Shown here: piece by piece, positions 33,627 through 43,399 of the stretch
Position numbering within the stretch: the stretch's first letter is position 1
How the letters are laid out: each line of letters starts with the position of its first letter
Assembly (NCBI RefSeq): GCF_002260845.1
Contig: NZ_BEDT01000001.1
Coordinates: forward strand, 310,001-374,000
Length of the DNA stretch: 64,000 nt
Source of the DNA: Pseudolactococcus reticulitermitis
GTDB taxonomy: Bacteria > Bacillota > Bacilli > Lactobacillales > Streptococcaceae
Reading direction: 5' to 3'
Notes under the pieces: generated by a model
Databases searched by the model: none
Told to the model about the DNA's origin: nothing
The model's input: the letters and a program-made list of their open reading frames with translations, nothing else
Made by a program: the position numbers and the translations under genes

Positions 33627-36242
33627 TTACAAATTCGCCCCAACATTTTCAAGCAAGTCAGCAATACCAGCTGGTTTTGTCCCACCAGCCATGGCCATAT
33701 CTGGTTTACCACCTCCGCGACCATCAATAAATGGCGCGAGTGCTTTAACTAGATTACCTGCTTTAATAGCGCTAGATTGACTGGCAACTAATAGATTAGC
33801 TTTTTCGCCAATTTGAGCAACAAGCACCAAAACATCTGAGCTATTTTTTTGTTTCCAAATGTCCGCTAGGTTGCGCAAAGCACCTGCGTCTGTGGCTGTC
33901 ACTTTGGCTGCGATAAAGCTTGTGCCGTTAGCCGTTTGCACATTTTGGAAGATTTCGCCAGACTGGGCTGAGGCGATTTTAGCTGATAGGCTTTCGACTT
34001 CTTTTTGAGCTGATTTGAGTTCAGCTTGCAAGTTTTCAACTTTCGCAACGGTTTGGCTGGCCTGTGGCGATTTGACCAAGGCTTGCACGTCTTTCAAAAT
34101 CGCTTCTTGTGCTTTGAAGGCTTCAAAGGCTTGTTGACCTGTGACCGCCATGATACGACGTGTGCCAGAACCAATCCCCTCTTCTTTGACAATCTTGAAT
34201 AGACCAATCTCGCTGGTGTTGGCAACGTGCGTCCCGCCACAAAGCTCAACTGAATAATCGCCAATCGTCACAACACGGACAACCTTACCATATTTTTCGC
34301 CGAAGAGCGCCATGGCACCCATTTCTTTAGCGGTCGCCACATCTGTCTCAACGGTCAAGACATCAATGGCGTTCCAGATTTCTTCATTAACTTGACGCTC
34401 GATTTCTGCCAATTCATCAACCGTCACAGCGGCGAAATGCGTGAAGTCAAAGCGTAAAAAGTCAACTTCATTGAGCGAACCAGCTTGTGTCGCATGCTCT
34501 CCTAAGATATTGTGCAAAGCCGCATGGAGCAAGTGTGTTGCTGTATGATTTTTGATGACACCATTGCGACGTTTTTGATCGATAGCAAGCGTGTAAATTT
34601 CGCCTTCAAAGAGTTCAGTCAAAATCTCAACCGTATGCAAAGGCTGACCGTTCGGCGCTTTCTGCACATCCGTCACGTTCGCGACCACCTCACCTGCGGC
34701 ATCCAAAATCACACCGTGGTCAGCGACCTGACCACCCATTTCCGCGTAAAACGGCGTTTCGGAAAAGACCACTTGGGCTGTACCTTTAGCCGTTTTCACG
34801 CGCTGATCGTCTTGAACAATAGCAGTCAGTCTTGAAGCAAGCGTTTTTTCTGTATAAGAGAAAGTTGACGCATCCTCTAGGGCAGTCAGCACCTCAGACT
34901 GCTTGTTCATTGAGCCACCTTTAACGACTGCGGCACGCGCACGGTCTTGTTGGGCTTTCATAGCTGCTTCGAAACCAGCATGGTCAATGGTGAAACCAGC
35001 ATCTTCTGCCAACTCCTCAGTCAATTCCACTGGAAAACCGTAAGTATCGTAGAGCTTGAAGATGTCAGCACCATCAAGCCGTGTTTGGTTTGCCGCTTTC
35101 AGTTTGCCGATAACATCGTCAAAGAGTTTGCTACCCGCATCAATCGTCCGTGCAAAAGTTTCCTCCTCACGTTTGACAATTTTTTCGATGAACTCGCGTT
35201 TTTCCAGAACTTCTGGATAGTAAGATTGCATGATGTCGCCAACGATTTTAACCAGTTTATACAAGAAAGTATCTGTAATGCCAAGTTTGCGACCGTGCAT
35301 GACGGCACGACGCAGCAGACGACGCAAGACGTAACCACGGCCTTCGTTACCTGGCAAGGCGCCATCACCAATAGCAAATGAAAGTGAGCGAATATGGTCA
35401 GCGATGACTTTAAAGCTCATATTGTCCCCGTAAGGGTCATAAGTTTTACCAGACAATTGCTCAATTTGACGAATAATCGGCATGAACAAATCGGTCTCAA
35501 AGTTAGTATGCGCCCCTTGAATGACCGCAACCATCCGCTCAAGCCCCATGCCCGTATCAATATTTTTATGGGGTAATTCTTTGTACTCGCTACGTGGCAC
35601 GCTTGGATCTGCGTTAAATTGGCTCAGCACAATGTTCCAGATTTCGATATACCGGTCATTTTCGATATCTTCGGCTAATAATTTAATGCCGACATTTTCA
35701 GGGTCGAAAGCTTCGCCACGGTCGAAGAAAATCTCAGTATCTGGACCACTTGGCCCAGCACCAATTTCCCAGAAGTTATCTTCGATTGGAATCAAGTGGT
35801 CAGGCGACACCCCAACTTCAAGCCAACGGTTATATGAATCTTGGTCGGCTGGATAGTAAGTCATGTAGAGTTTCTCGACTGGAAAGCCATACCACTCAGG
35901 ACTTGTTAAGAGTTCAAAGCCCCATTCAATCGCCTCTTTACGGAAATAATCCCCGATTGAGAAGTTCCCAAGCATTTCAAACATGGTATGATGACGCGCC
36001 GTCTTCCCAACGTTTTCAATATCGTTGGTCCGAATCGCTTTTTGGGCGTTGGTAATCCGCGGATTTTCAGGAATTACTGAACCGTCAAAATATTTTTTAA
36101 GGGTGGCAACGCCTGAGTTAATCCAAAGCAAGGTTGGATCATTGACAGGAACCAAGCTAACAGAGGGCTCAATTGTATGTCCTTTAGACTTAAAGAAATC
36201 AAGGAACATTTGACGTACTTCTTGTGAGGTCATTTTTTTCAT
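33627..36242 (-). CDS. alaS: Alanyl-tRNA synthetase
   Basis: An 871-residue class II synthetase. The catalytic core begins [20 protein letters not shown] with [13 protein letters not shown] (motif 2 region). The editing domain has [16 protein letters not shown] and [13 protein letters not shown] with its four zinc ligands, and the C-Ala domain ends in [18 protein letters not shown]. It charges tRNA-Ala and clears mischarged Ser or Gly. It sits 24 bases after the LURP-one gene and both lie downstream of a T-box leader. Confidence 0.96.
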   Translation of the reverse strand: MKKMTSQEVRQMFLDFFKSKGHTIEPSVSLVPVNDPTLLWINSGVATLKKYFDGSVIPENPRITNAQKAIRTNDIENVGKTARHHTMFEMLGNFSIGDYFRKEAIEWGFELLTSPEWYGFPVEKLYMTYYPADQDSYNRWLEVGVSPDHLIPIEDNFWEIGAGPSGPDTEIFFDRGEAFDPENVGIKLLAEDIENDRYIEIWNIVLSQFNADPSVPRSEYKELPHKNIDTGMGLERMVAVIQGAHTNFETDLFMPIIRQIEQLSGKTYDPYGDNMSFKVIADHIRSLSFAIGDGALPGNEGRGYVLRRLLRRAVMHGRKLGITDTFLYKLVKIVGDIMQSYYPEVLEKREFIEKIVKREEETFARTIDAGSKLFDDVIGKLKAANQTRLDGADIFKLYDTYGFPVELTEELAEDAGFTIDHAGFEAAMKAQQDRARAAVVKGGSMNKQSEVLTALEDASTFSYTEKTLASRLTAIVQDDQRVKTAKGTAQVVFSETPFYAEMGGQVADHGVILDAAGEVVANVTDVQKAPNGQPLHTVEILTELFEGEIYTLAIDQKRRNGVIKNHTATHLLHAALHNILGEHATQAGSLNEVDFLRFDFTHFAAVTVDELAEIERQVNEEIWNAIDVLTVETDVATAKEMGAMALFGEKYGKVVRVVTIGDYSVELCGGTHVANTSEIGLFKIVKEEGIGSGTRRIMAVTGQQAFEAFKAQEAILKDVQALVKSPQASQTVAKVENLQAELKSAQKEVESLSAKIASAQSGEIFQNVQTANGTSFIAAKVTATDAGALRNLADIWKQKNSSDVLVLVAQIGEKANLLVASQSSAIKAGNLVKALAPFIDGRGGGKPDMAMAGGTKPAGIADLLENVGANL

Positions 36243-36266
36243 GTGAGGTTTATTTTCTTTCTATTT

Positions 36267-36767
36267 TTAATTGCTAGAGGAAGCCGATGAGGCTGCAGCT
36301 TGCTGTGCTTTAACGTAGTCAATGGCGATGACTAGAGAAATCACAGCATCCGCATACTGGTCATCATAGACATCAATATGATAAGTCGAATTGATTTTAA
36401 ACCACTCTTGCGAAATTTGTGCCACCGGCACGCCATTATGCCGAAGTTCAAAGTCCATATCCCAGAAATTCCCCTGAACTTCTAGACCAAAATGTTCAAT
36501 CCGATAACGCGGTTTAAACAAAGTCAACTCTTTGGCAATCCGAAAAACTGAGCCGTCTGCCAAGGTCACATCAAACTTGGGTAAAATCTGAAACATCACT
36601 TTCTTGATATGAGAGACCTGTGTCCCATCAGGCTTGCTAATGATAAACTGTTTCGGGATTTTCAGAAAGCTCCCTTGAACATAGTAAGCCAAGTTGCCAG
36701 CATTATCCTTGATTTTAAATTTGCCACCGAGTGACCAAAATTTTTGTTTGATTTGATACTGTACCAT
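36267..36767 (-). CDS. LURP-one-related (YxjI-type) protein
   Basis: A protein of 166 residues forming the beta-barrel-like Tubby/LURP-one fold: MVQYQIKQKFWSLGGKFKIKDNAG, KIPKQFIISKPDG, FDLLADG-like turn FDVTLADGSVFRI, and HIDVYDDQYADAVISLVIAIDYV before a Ser/Ala tail. Bacterial members are of unknown function. The ATG at 36767 has GGAGGT 6 bases upstream; a longer frame to 36818 runs into the T-box terminator and lacks a site. Its place between the T-box and alaS means it should rise on alanine-tRNA shortage. Confidence 0.75.
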   Translation of the reverse strand: MVQYQIKQKFWSLGGKFKIKDNAGNLAYYVQGSFLKIPKQFIISKPDGTQVSHIKKVMFQILPKFDVTLADGSVFRIAKELTLFKPRYRIEHFGLEVQGNFWDMDFELRHNGVPVAQISQEWFKINSTYHIDVYDDQYADAVISLVIAIDYVKAQQAAASSASSSN

Positions 36768-36809
36768 TTCGCTACCTCCTAAAACATGTGAAGTTTTTAA
36801 CAATAAATC

Positions 36810-36965
36810 AAAAAACACTTCATCGTAAGCAAGGGGCGCTCAAACGCGGTACCACCCTCATTCACGATAAAGTATCGTCTCAACTTGTTTGATAGAGCAG
36901 GGAACTCTGCTATCAGCACTTCTCAAGTCTGACAGTTCTCACCACTGCTGTCTCTCTGTATCACT
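36810..36965 (-). promoter_or_regulatory. T-box leader controlling the LURP-one gene and alaS
   Basis: The minus strand holds the T-box sequence AGGGTGGTACCGCG (36845-36858) that pairs with the tRNA acceptor end. A competing terminator pairs ACTTTATCGT (about 36865-36874) with the complementary ACGATGAAGT (36816-36825), followed by GTTTTTT. Upstream are short stem I-type hairpins (GACAG...CTGTC with GGTG in the loop) and a candidate GCT alanine specifier in AAGTGCTGA. Uncharged tRNA-Ala should favour read-through. The leader begins right after the prsA stop codon. Confidence 0.88.
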
Positions 36966-36973
36966 TGATTCTT

Positions 36974-37906
36974 TTATTTTGATTTAGATGATGATGAGCT
37001 TGTTACAGCTGCTTCATAAGAAGAAAAGATATTTGAAAACTCTTTTGGTTTCACTTTAACATTGTAGTCTTTCAAATAGTTTGCAATGATACCATTCACA
37101 AAGGTCGCATCATTTTGTTTATTTGTTGTGATGATGGCTTTGAGTTCTTTTTTATATGTCTTCCAGTCGGTGCCTTTATCAGCGTTCTTAACCATTTTCA
37201 CGACATAAAAAGATTTTGTACCCGTTTGTGTATTACTGACTGCAATCGGCTCAGCAGATACTTCACCATCTTTTAACTTGAAGGCTGCCGTTTTAACTTC
37301 TGTTGGTATTTTCGCATTAGCCGAGTCGAATTTCATCTCTGCATTCTTCTCTTTAGCAGTTTTATCAAATGCAGCTGCATCATTTTTAGCGTCTTCCACT
37401 AATTTTTTAGCCGCATCTTCTGTTGTTTCTGACAAAACATAAGCATCAACTGTTGGATGGTAAGTCTCAAATGCTGCTTTGTATTCCGCATCTGTGAATT
37501 TGATTTTGCTTGTCACAACTTCTTTAAGTAAAAGTTGTGAGCGAATAGAAGTTTTATAAGAAGCTTCCGTATAGCCTGCTTGTTGTAAAGCGGCTGCAAA
37601 ATTTGAACCATATGATGCTTTTTGGGTATCGAATTCTTGATTGACTGCTTTTTCAGAAACTTTCTTACCAAATTCTTTTTCAAAAATTTTATTGAACGTC
37701 ATGTTTTGGAGCAAGGTCGCTGTTCCTGTTGCGGGATACGATTTCGCCTCTTTATAAAGATCCGACACACGAATCGTGTCACCTTTCATCGTCACGATGT
37801 CAGAGTTCGCACCATTTTGACCACACGCTGCAAGTGTCACAGCCGCAAATCCTGTGACTGCGACCAAACCAATTTTTTTAATATTCAAAATATTATTACC
37901 TTTCAT
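36974..37906 (-). CDS. prsA: Foldase lipoprotein PrsA/PrtM
   Basis: A 310-residue exported lipoprotein: a basic start, hydrophobic stretch and lipobox LAAC (Cys near 28), then a SurA-like N-domain, a central parvulin-type region about 140-240 (YHPTVDAYVLSETTEDAAKKL onward; poorly conserved isomerase residues, as in lactococcal PrtM/PmpA) and a Ser/Lys tail. It helps secreted proteins fold outside the membrane. No terminator is seen before the T-box 3' of it, so read-through is possible. Confidence 0.88.
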   Translation of the reverse strand: MKGNNILNIKKIGLVAVTGFAAVTLAACGQNGANSDIVTMKGDTIRVSDLYKEAKSYPATGTATLLQNMTFNKIFEKEFGKKVSEKAVNQEFDTQKASYGSNFAAALQQAGYTEASYKTSIRSQLLLKEVVTSKIKFTDAEYKAAFETYHPTVDAYVLSETTEDAAKKLVEDAKNDAAAFDKTAKEKNAEMKFDSANAKIPTEVKTAAFKLKDGEVSAEPIAVSNTQTGTKSFYVVKMVKNADKGTDWKTYKKELKAIITTNKQNDATFVNGIIANYLKDYNVKVKPKEFSNIFSSYEAAVTSSSSSKSK

Positions 37907-37986
37907 ATTCTGGTGTTCCTGTTTTGTTAAGGCGAAACCTCAACAACCTCCACCATTATACCACAAATTTTGATAGAAACCTTAAA

Positions 37987-38691
37987 TTAACCTAAATCAA
38001 TCTGCTCAGCATTTTTTCGAATCATCAGCAAACCATCGCCCAATGGGACAAGAGTAGCAGTCAAGTCTGGATGCGTCAGGGTTGCGTCAAATAAGAGATG
38101 CAAGCCACGATAAATGCCACGCTGATTACGCTTGACTTCTTCGATAGGTTTCGCCACATCGCCGCCTTGAAAGACATCATCGATCACGACAATACCGCCG
38201 ACCGATAACCGCTTCAAAATCTCTGGTAAGAAAACGATATATTTCGACTTGGCAGAGTCCATAAAGGCAAAATCGTACCCATCTGGCAGACCAGCTAGCA
38301 CATCAACAGCATCGCCCTCGATCACTTCGATTTGCTGCTTTTTATCATATTTGGCTACATTTTCACGCGCTAAAGCCGCCATCTCTGGATTGCGCTCAAT
38401 GGTCGTGATTTTTGCGTCTGGTGAGGCTTGCGCCATCAAGAGTGCAGAAAAGCCAATCGCTGTCCCAACCTCTAGGATTCTCTTCGGTTGGAGTGCCTGT
38501 AACAAAAATTGAAAATGAACTACCGTTTCATGCGGGATAACCGGAATATTTTCAGCATGGGCAAAGGCTTCAACCTCTGCTAAAAAGCCAGTTAAAGCTT
38601 TCTGCTCGCCCCGCATCAAGGCAACGATTTCAGGCTTGACAACCGGTCTGCGCATATTATGATTGGAATATTCGTTATAACTCTTAACCAT
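37987..38691 (-). CDS. SAM-dependent O-methyltransferase
   Basis: A 234-residue class I methyltransferase of the O-methyltransferase family 3. The SAM loop [17 protein letters not shown] lies at about 75-91, an acidic post-strand position in [10 protein letters not shown], and the metal-binding motif [11 protein letters not shown] followed by [10 protein letters not shown]. The acceptor is unknown; a tRNA uridine role is known for related family members. Its start overlaps the pepF stop by 8 bases, as in the conserved streptococcal/lactococcal order. Confidence 0.85.
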   Translation of the reverse strand: MVKSYNEYSNHNMRRPVVKPEIVALMRGEQKALTGFLAEVEAFAHAENIPVIPHETVVHFQFLLQALQPKRILEVGTAIGFSALLMAQASPDAKITTIERNPEMAALARENVAKYDKKQQIEVIEGDAVDVLAGLPDGYDFAFMDSAKSKYIVFLPEILKRLSVGGIVVIDDVFQGGDVAKPIEEVKRNQRGIYRGLHLLFDATLTHPDLTATLVPLGDGLLMIRKNAEQIDLG

Positions 38692-40480
38692 GTTTCGCCA
38701 CCAATGTTTCTAATTCTGTCAATCGTTTTTCAAAAACTGCAAAAGCAGCGTTGAGATAATCGGCTGACGTCATATCAACACCCGCTTTGGCAATCACATC
38801 TAAGGGATAATCTGATGCCCCCGCACGCAAGTAAGTCAGATAATTTGCCTTATCTTGTGCTGTCCCATTGACAATCTTATCTGCCAAAGCTGACGCTGCA
38901 GCAAAGCCAGTCGCGTATTGGAAAACATAGTAATTATAGTAGAAATGCGGAATTCTAGCCCATTCATACTGGATTTCTGGATTGTCACTCGCCGTTAAAC
39001 CATAGTATTTTTCATTCAACTCCGCATAAAGTTGGTTTAAGAACTCGCTGGTTAAGACAGTGCCTGCCGCATCCGCCTCATGAATGGCATGCTCAAACTC
39101 GGCGAACTGTGTTTGTCTAAACACAGTGCCTCTAAAGCCATCCAAGAAATGGTTGAGCACAGCGAACCGCGTCGCATCATCCTCAACGTCATGGAGCAAG
39201 GTTTCTGTGAGGATATTTTCATTCGTTGTCGAGGCAATTTCAGCGAGAAAAATGCTGTAATCTCCGTAGACATAGGGCTGGCTTTCGCGGGTGAAACTAC
39301 TGTGCATGCTGTGCCCCATCTCGTGAACGAGTGTGAAAAGATTATCTAGGGTATCCTGCCAGTTGAGGAGCATGAAGGCGTTGGTGTCGTAAGAACCACC
39401 TGAATAAGCACCTGAACGTTTACCTTTATTTTCTTGAACATCAATCCAATTTTCTTTAAAGCTACGTTTAACTTTATTCAGGTAATCTGGTCCGAAAATG
39501 GCGAGGGTATCTTGCGTTTTTTCAACTGCTGCTTCATAGGTAAATTTATAATCTGTCGTGGATAAAGGGGCGTAGACATCATACATTTTCAGGTCATCAA
39601 TTTTCAGAATGTCCGTGCGAAGTTTGATATAACGATGAAGCAACGGGAGATGATCATTGACCGCTTGAACTAGGGTATCATAAACAGTTTCTGGGATATG
39701 GTTGCTAGACAAGGCTGCTTCACGCGCTGAGTGATAATGGCGTGTTTTAGCTGTAAAATTATGAACTTTAACATTAGTTTGCAGGGTCTTGGCATAGGTA
39801 TGCTGATATTGTTCATAGATACTATAAAGCGCTTGATAGGCTGCTTTTCTGACCTCACGGTTAGACGATTCCATGAAAGAAATATAATTCCCATGTGACA
39901 GCTGAACTTTCTGACCTTGCGCATCCCTAATCGTTGGAAAGATAATATCTGCATTATCTAAGATTTCAAAAGTCTCAGCACCTGCACCGAAAATTTCTGA
40001 TGCCCCTGCTAATAGCGCTTCTTCTGCGCTTGATAAAACGTGCGCTTTTCTGTCAAATAACTGCTCAAAGAAGTGGCCATAGGTCTGTAATTTAGGTAGG
40101 TCAATAACAAATTGTGCAAAAATTTCTTGCGAAAGTGTCATAAATTCAGGTTCATAGAAAGCAAAAACTTCACTGAATTTAGCAGAGAGTGCTGTTACTT
40201 TCGCTTGATATTCTTGATAACGGCTAACTGTTGTGTCTTGGTCGTGTTTCATTGACGCATAGACATAGAGTTTTTCAACCCGCTGCATGAGTGCCAACTC
40301 TGTTTCAGTGACAGCTAATAAATTTTTAGCTGATTCTGTCAACGTACCCGCCAATGCTCTCGCATCTTCTAGCGCAGCTAAAACATCTGCGAGTTCAACC
40401 TCAAACACCTCATCTGTCGCGAAAATTGTGGTCAAGTCCCATTGATATTTTTCATCGATTGCTTCACGTTTTTTTACCAT
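38684..40480 (-). CDS. pepF: Oligoendopeptidase F
   Basis: A 598-residue M3 family zinc peptidase of the cytoplasm. The zinc motif [17 protein letters not shown] gives HExxH, and the third ligand Glu lies in [16 protein letters not shown]. It cleaves oligopeptides of 7-17 residues as known for lactococcal PepF. It lies downstream of coiA as in related genomes, separated by 65 bases, and overlaps the methyltransferase gene. Confidence 0.94.
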   Translation of the reverse strand: MVKKREAIDEKYQWDLTTIFATDEVFEVELADVLAALEDARALAGTLTESAKNLLAVTETELALMQRVEKLYVYASMKHDQDTTVSRYQEYQAKVTALSAKFSEVFAFYEPEFMTLSQEIFAQFVIDLPKLQTYGHFFEQLFDRKAHVLSSAEEALLAGASEIFGAGAETFEILDNADIIFPTIRDAQGQKVQLSHGNYISFMESSNREVRKAAYQALYSIYEQYQHTYAKTLQTNVKVHNFTAKTRHYHSAREAALSSNHIPETVYDTLVQAVNDHLPLLHRYIKLRTDILKIDDLKMYDVYAPLSTTDYKFTYEAAVEKTQDTLAIFGPDYLNKVKRSFKENWIDVQENKGKRSGAYSGGSYDTNAFMLLNWQDTLDNLFTLVHEMGHSMHSSFTRESQPYVYGDYSIFLAEIASTTNENILTETLLHDVEDDATRFAVLNHFLDGFRGTVFRQTQFAEFEHAIHEADAAGTVLTSEFLNQLYAELNEKYYGLTASDNPEIQYEWARIPHFYYNYYVFQYATGFAAASALADKIVNGTAQDKANYLTYLRAGASDYPLDVIAKAGVDMTSADYLNAAFAVFEKRLTELETLVAKHG

Positions 40481-40545
40481 TTTAGCTCCTATTTACACCT
40501 GTATTTCTTTCTATTTTAGCATAAAATAGTAATAGATACACCCTA

Positions 40546-41517
40546 TTAATCCTTAACAACTTGGGCATAAAATCCCGGCGGATAGACACGATCATGCTGA
40601 GGATACGCCAGAAAATGGTGGTAATAGACGTCGATATCTGCTGTAATTTGACAAAAGTCAGGCTTGATAACGCCTTCGAATTGGTGGGTTAAGATATTTA
40701 AGCCAATCGGATATAACTTGATGGGGAAATCTTTGATAGTCATCACATTTTGCCCATTTTGATAATACTTTTCTTGAATTTTTAACCATTTAGGGCTTTG
40801 ATAATAGAGCTGACGCGCGATAAAGTTCGGTATATCTTGTGATAATTGAGGTGTTAATGTTGCTGATGTCGGCGCAAAAGGTGTTCTAAGTACTTGCAGT
40901 AAATTGCCCTCATCAAAAGGAAACTCGCGCTTTAAATAATGCAAGCGACCTGTCAAATCTTCATGGCATAAATACTTTAAGCGCAATTTTTCACGCGCCA
41001 AGTCCAGTTCCCAATCATAAAACCCAGCATTTTGCGAAAAATAGAGCAACTGTCGTTTGAGTGTCGTCAAATGCTGCCCTAGCCACAAATCCTTTCCCAT
41101 GAGCCAGAGCACGGTGTAGCCATGTACCCGATAGGTTTCTGTCCGCTCTTTCAAGCGTTGAATAGACAAAGCACTGCACTGAATTTCGATAGCAATCGTC
41201 TCATTGACTAATAAGTCAGGCGTCTGCTGTAAGGCTGGTAAAAACTGTTCGATTTGGACACTTTCTGTCTGCTTGAACCAATGATATAAGCGTTTTTTCA
41301 AGGTCAAGTGTTGCAGACTTTCATTTTCTGAATAATGCTGACAAGTCGCCAAACTCACATGCGCAAAATGGGGTATTTTGACACGCCCATTTTTCAAACG
41401 TACCTGACTTTTACAGGCGGGACAGCGTAAAAACTGCCCTGCCAAGTTAGCAAGGTCAGGACTGGCAAGCTCTAATAAATTGACGATTTTTTCTGTTTCA
41501 TTCAGTGCAACTAGCAT
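40546..41517 (-). CDS. coiA: Competence protein CoiA-like
   Basis: A 323-residue protein. An N-terminal zinc-ribbon region (LRCPACKSQVRLKNGRVKIPHFAH) is followed by the PD-(D/E)XK-like nuclease core PDLLVNETIAIEIQCSALSI and the helical region ERTETYRVHGYTVLWLMG, the CoiA arrangement. CoiA promotes processing of incoming DNA in streptococcal transformation. The context before pepF is conserved. A ComX-box-like sequence stands upstream. Confidence 0.82.
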   Translation of the reverse strand: MLVALNETEKIVNLLELASPDLANLAGQFLRCPACKSQVRLKNGRVKIPHFAHVSLATCQHYSENESLQHLTLKKRLYHWFKQTESVQIEQFLPALQQTPDLLVNETIAIEIQCSALSIQRLKERTETYRVHGYTVLWLMGKDLWLGQHLTTLKRQLLYFSQNAGFYDWELDLAREKLRLKYLCHEDLTGRLHYLKREFPFDEGNLLQVLRTPFAPTSATLTPQLSQDIPNFIARQLYYQSPKWLKIQEKYYQNGQNVMTIKDFPIKLYPIGLNILTHQFEGVIKPDFCQITADIDVYYHHFLAYPQHDRVYPPGFYAQVVKD

Positions 41518-41535
41518 GATAACCTCTCACTTTCT

Positions 41536-41543
41536 TATACGAA
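41536..41543 (-). promoter_or_regulatory. Possible ComX (cin) box of coiA
   Basis: TTCGTATA on the minus strand shares 6 of 8 positions with the streptococcal cin-box TACGAATA. It is preceded by a run of T, as is usual for such promoters. It could equally be a plain -10 (TATAAG). Confidence 0.35.
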
Positions 41544-41570
41544 AAAAATCCGTGATTGCTCACAGATTTT
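41542..41570 (-). terminator. Terminator of the Gfo/Idh gene
   Basis: AAATC-t-GTG-agcaat-CAC-g-GATTT followed by more T on the minus strand, about 30 bases past the stop codon at 41601. Its T-run overlaps the coiA promoter element. Confidence 0.65.
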
Positions 41571-41600
41571 TAAAATTAATTGCCTTGACATCTGTTTAAC

Positions 41601-42560
41601 TTACTGCCAAGATTGGTACAGATTTTCCATAATCTTCACACCAGACAAGGTCATATCTGCTGTCATTTTAGGACTAAGGCGTGCTCCTGAAAGAATCAGC
41701 TCATTGACATGCTGGACTTCATCAACAAAATCACTCTCAAAGTCAGCATGGAGCTGGCGTTTGAAACCACCATCTAAAAATTGGACCGTTGCCGTTTTAG
41801 CCCGCCAAAATTCTGGAATGACGAGCTTACCTTTCGTCCCCTGAATGGTCATGACTTTATCTAAACCAACTTTGGTCGTTAAAAAGATGTTGACTAAGAC
41901 ACCGTTGTCAAGTTTTAACAGCACTTTGGCCTGCGTATCTGATGTACCATTTGCCATATCAGAGATGCCTGAATAATCCGTTATTGTCGCGTCAAAAATA
42001 TATTGCAAGTAACTGAGGGCATAGGGCAGCATGAAATGCACCGTGCCGCCGCCAGCTTCCAGGTCGTTAAACCAACTAATGTGCTCTATGCTGGCATAGG
42101 CTGTCACGCTGTCGACGGCCAGAATGTCTCCGATTTCGTTAGATTGCACGACTTCTTTAACGAGCTGTGTGACAGGCAGGAAAACTGATTTTTGCGCTTC
42201 CATCAAAAACAAATTTCTTTCATGCGCAATCTTAAAAAGCGCCTCAGCTTCCGCTAAAGTCAGGGTAAACGGTTTTTCGAGCAAGACATGCTTCCCTGCT
42301 AACAAGGCTTGTTTGGCTTCCGGAAAATGACCTTTATTATAAGTCGCGATATAAATCACCTCCAGCTCTGGATCCGCATAAAGCTCAGTGTGGCTTCCGT
42401 AAGCTTTAGGAATGTTATGTTGCCTTGCAAATGTTTGTGCCGCTTCCAAGGTACGGCTTGAAACCGCAGCGACTTCCCCATTATCTGTTAGGCGCACACC
42501 TTCTATAAATCTGGGGGCAACTTGCGCTGTAGATACAATACCATATTTTACTTTTTTCAT
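41601..42560 (-). CDS. Gfo/Idh/MocA-family oxidoreductase
   Basis: A 319-residue NAD(P)-dependent dehydrogenase. It begins VKYGIVSTAQVAPRFIEGV (the Rossmann motif, with a Ser-Thr-Ala variant of GxGxxA). VYIATYNKGHFPEAKQALLAGKHVLLEKPFTLT carries the family's EKP motif, and the C-domain has EHISWFNDLEAGGGTVHFMLPYAL. The sugar or diol substrate cannot be inferred. It is monocistronic. Confidence 0.82.
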   Translation of the reverse strand: MKKVKYGIVSTAQVAPRFIEGVRLTDNGEVAAVSSRTLEAAQTFARQHNIPKAYGSHTELYADPELEVIYIATYNKGHFPEAKQALLAGKHVLLEKPFTLTLAEAEALFKIAHERNLFLMEAQKSVFLPVTQLVKEVVQSNEIGDILAVDSVTAYASIEHISWFNDLEAGGGTVHFMLPYALSYLQYIFDATITDYSGISDMANGTSDTQAKVLLKLDNGVLVNIFLTTKVGLDKVMTIQGTKGKLVIPEFWRAKTATVQFLDGGFKRQLHADFESDFVDEVQHVNELILSGARLSPKMTADMTLSGVKIMENLYQSWQ

Positions 42561-42620
42561 GCTTATATTGTATCATAAAAACATAAATATTATTAAAAAA
42601 GTTGTATTTTTTATAATTTC

Positions 42621-42644
42621 AAAAAACATCTGCTTTTGCAGATG
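42621..42644 (-). terminator. Terminator of the NlpC/P60 gene
   Basis: GCATCTGC-aaaa-GCAGATGT plus a T-run on the minus strand, about 30 bases past the stop codon. Confidence 0.8.
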
Positions 42645-42672
42645 CTGAATTAATTATAAATTTTAAATATGC

Positions 42673-43287
42673 TCAGAAACGAAGCGCAAAGTCTGCAGGC
42701 ATGGTCGCAAGTGACGACACACTCACTATATCACCCGGTTGTGGTGCATGGATAAACTGGCCGTTTCCGAGATAAATCCCGACATGGTTACCACCGAAGA
42801 AAACGAGGAGATCCCCGACCTTAGCGTCATCAACTGAGATTTGCTGACCTACAGCCATCTGATTCCAAGTCATCCGACCGATTTCTTGCCCTAAAGCTTC
42901 ACGATAGACATAAGAGGTAAAGCCAGAACAGTCAAAACCGTCAGGCGTTGTCCCACCATAAACGTAAGGCACACCTTGATAGCGATTAGCTGTTGCAACG
43001 AGTTTTTCTTCACGTGTTTTAACAGGTGCAGGTGGCGGAACGGTTGCTTTTTCAGCTTCATGGACTGTTTTTTTAACGGTTACTTGTTCTTTTTCGACCC
43101 TTTTATCATTCGCCAGTCCCATGAAGTAATCTAGGTTAGGTTTTGGTTGGTGTTGCGTTAAGTTATCTTGTAGGTTTAACTGATGCGCTGTTATCTCATC
43201 CGCTTTAGCCGATAGGCCAAATCCAGCTGATACGACCACAAAAGCTGTTAAGATGAGTTTGATTTTGTTATTTCTTTTTTTCAACAT
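42673..43287 (-). CDS. Secreted NlpC/P60 peptidoglycan hydrolase
   Basis: A protein of 204 residues: signal peptide (KLILTAFVVVSAGFGLSAKADE), a Lys/Pro/Val-rich linker, and a C-terminal NlpC/P60 domain with catalytic Cys in PDGFDCSGFTSYVYRE and His in GGNHVGIYLGNGQFIHAP. It cuts peptide stems in the cell wall. The usual starts at 43335, 43296 or 43287 all lack a ribosome site. A -10 element ends 8 bases before the ATG at 43287, so I choose that and propose a leaderless message. Confidence 0.82.
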   Translation of the reverse strand: MLKKRNNKIKLILTAFVVVSAGFGLSAKADEITAHQLNLQDNLTQHQPKPNLDYFMGLANDKRVEKEQVTVKKTVHEAEKATVPPPAPVKTREEKLVATANRYQGVPYVYGGTTPDGFDCSGFTSYVYREALGQEIGRMTWNQMAVGQQISVDDAKVGDLLVFFGGNHVGIYLGNGQFIHAPQPGDIVSVSSLATMPADFALRF

Positions 43288-43294
43288 AAGTAGC

Positions 43295-43303
43295 ATTGTA
43301 CCA
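43295..43303 (-). promoter_or_regulatory. Extended -10 promoter of the NlpC/P60 gene
   Basis: TGGTACAAT (TGn plus TACAAT at 43295-43300) follows directly on the T-run of the fhs terminator. The expected transcription start falls on or next to the A of the ATG at 43287. Confidence 0.5.
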
Positions 43304-43329
43304 CAAAAAAACGCCCCAAAAGGCGTTTT
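43304..43329 (-). terminator. Terminator of fhs
   Basis: AAAACGCC-ttttg-GGGCGTTTTTTT on the minus strand, a compact GC-rich stem with a long T-run. The gap from the fhs stop codon is about 70 bases. Confidence 0.8.
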
Positions 43330-43399
43330 CATCATCTCTTAACTGACTTGTCAAATTGTCACCCACCTGACAAGCCTGTCATTAAATTGTCATGTTTAA

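Noticed and set aside
36810-36830. Start of the LURP-one gene at 36818
   Set aside because: This lies within the T-box terminator stem and adds 17 unusual residues. The ATG at 36767 has a perfect ribosome site.
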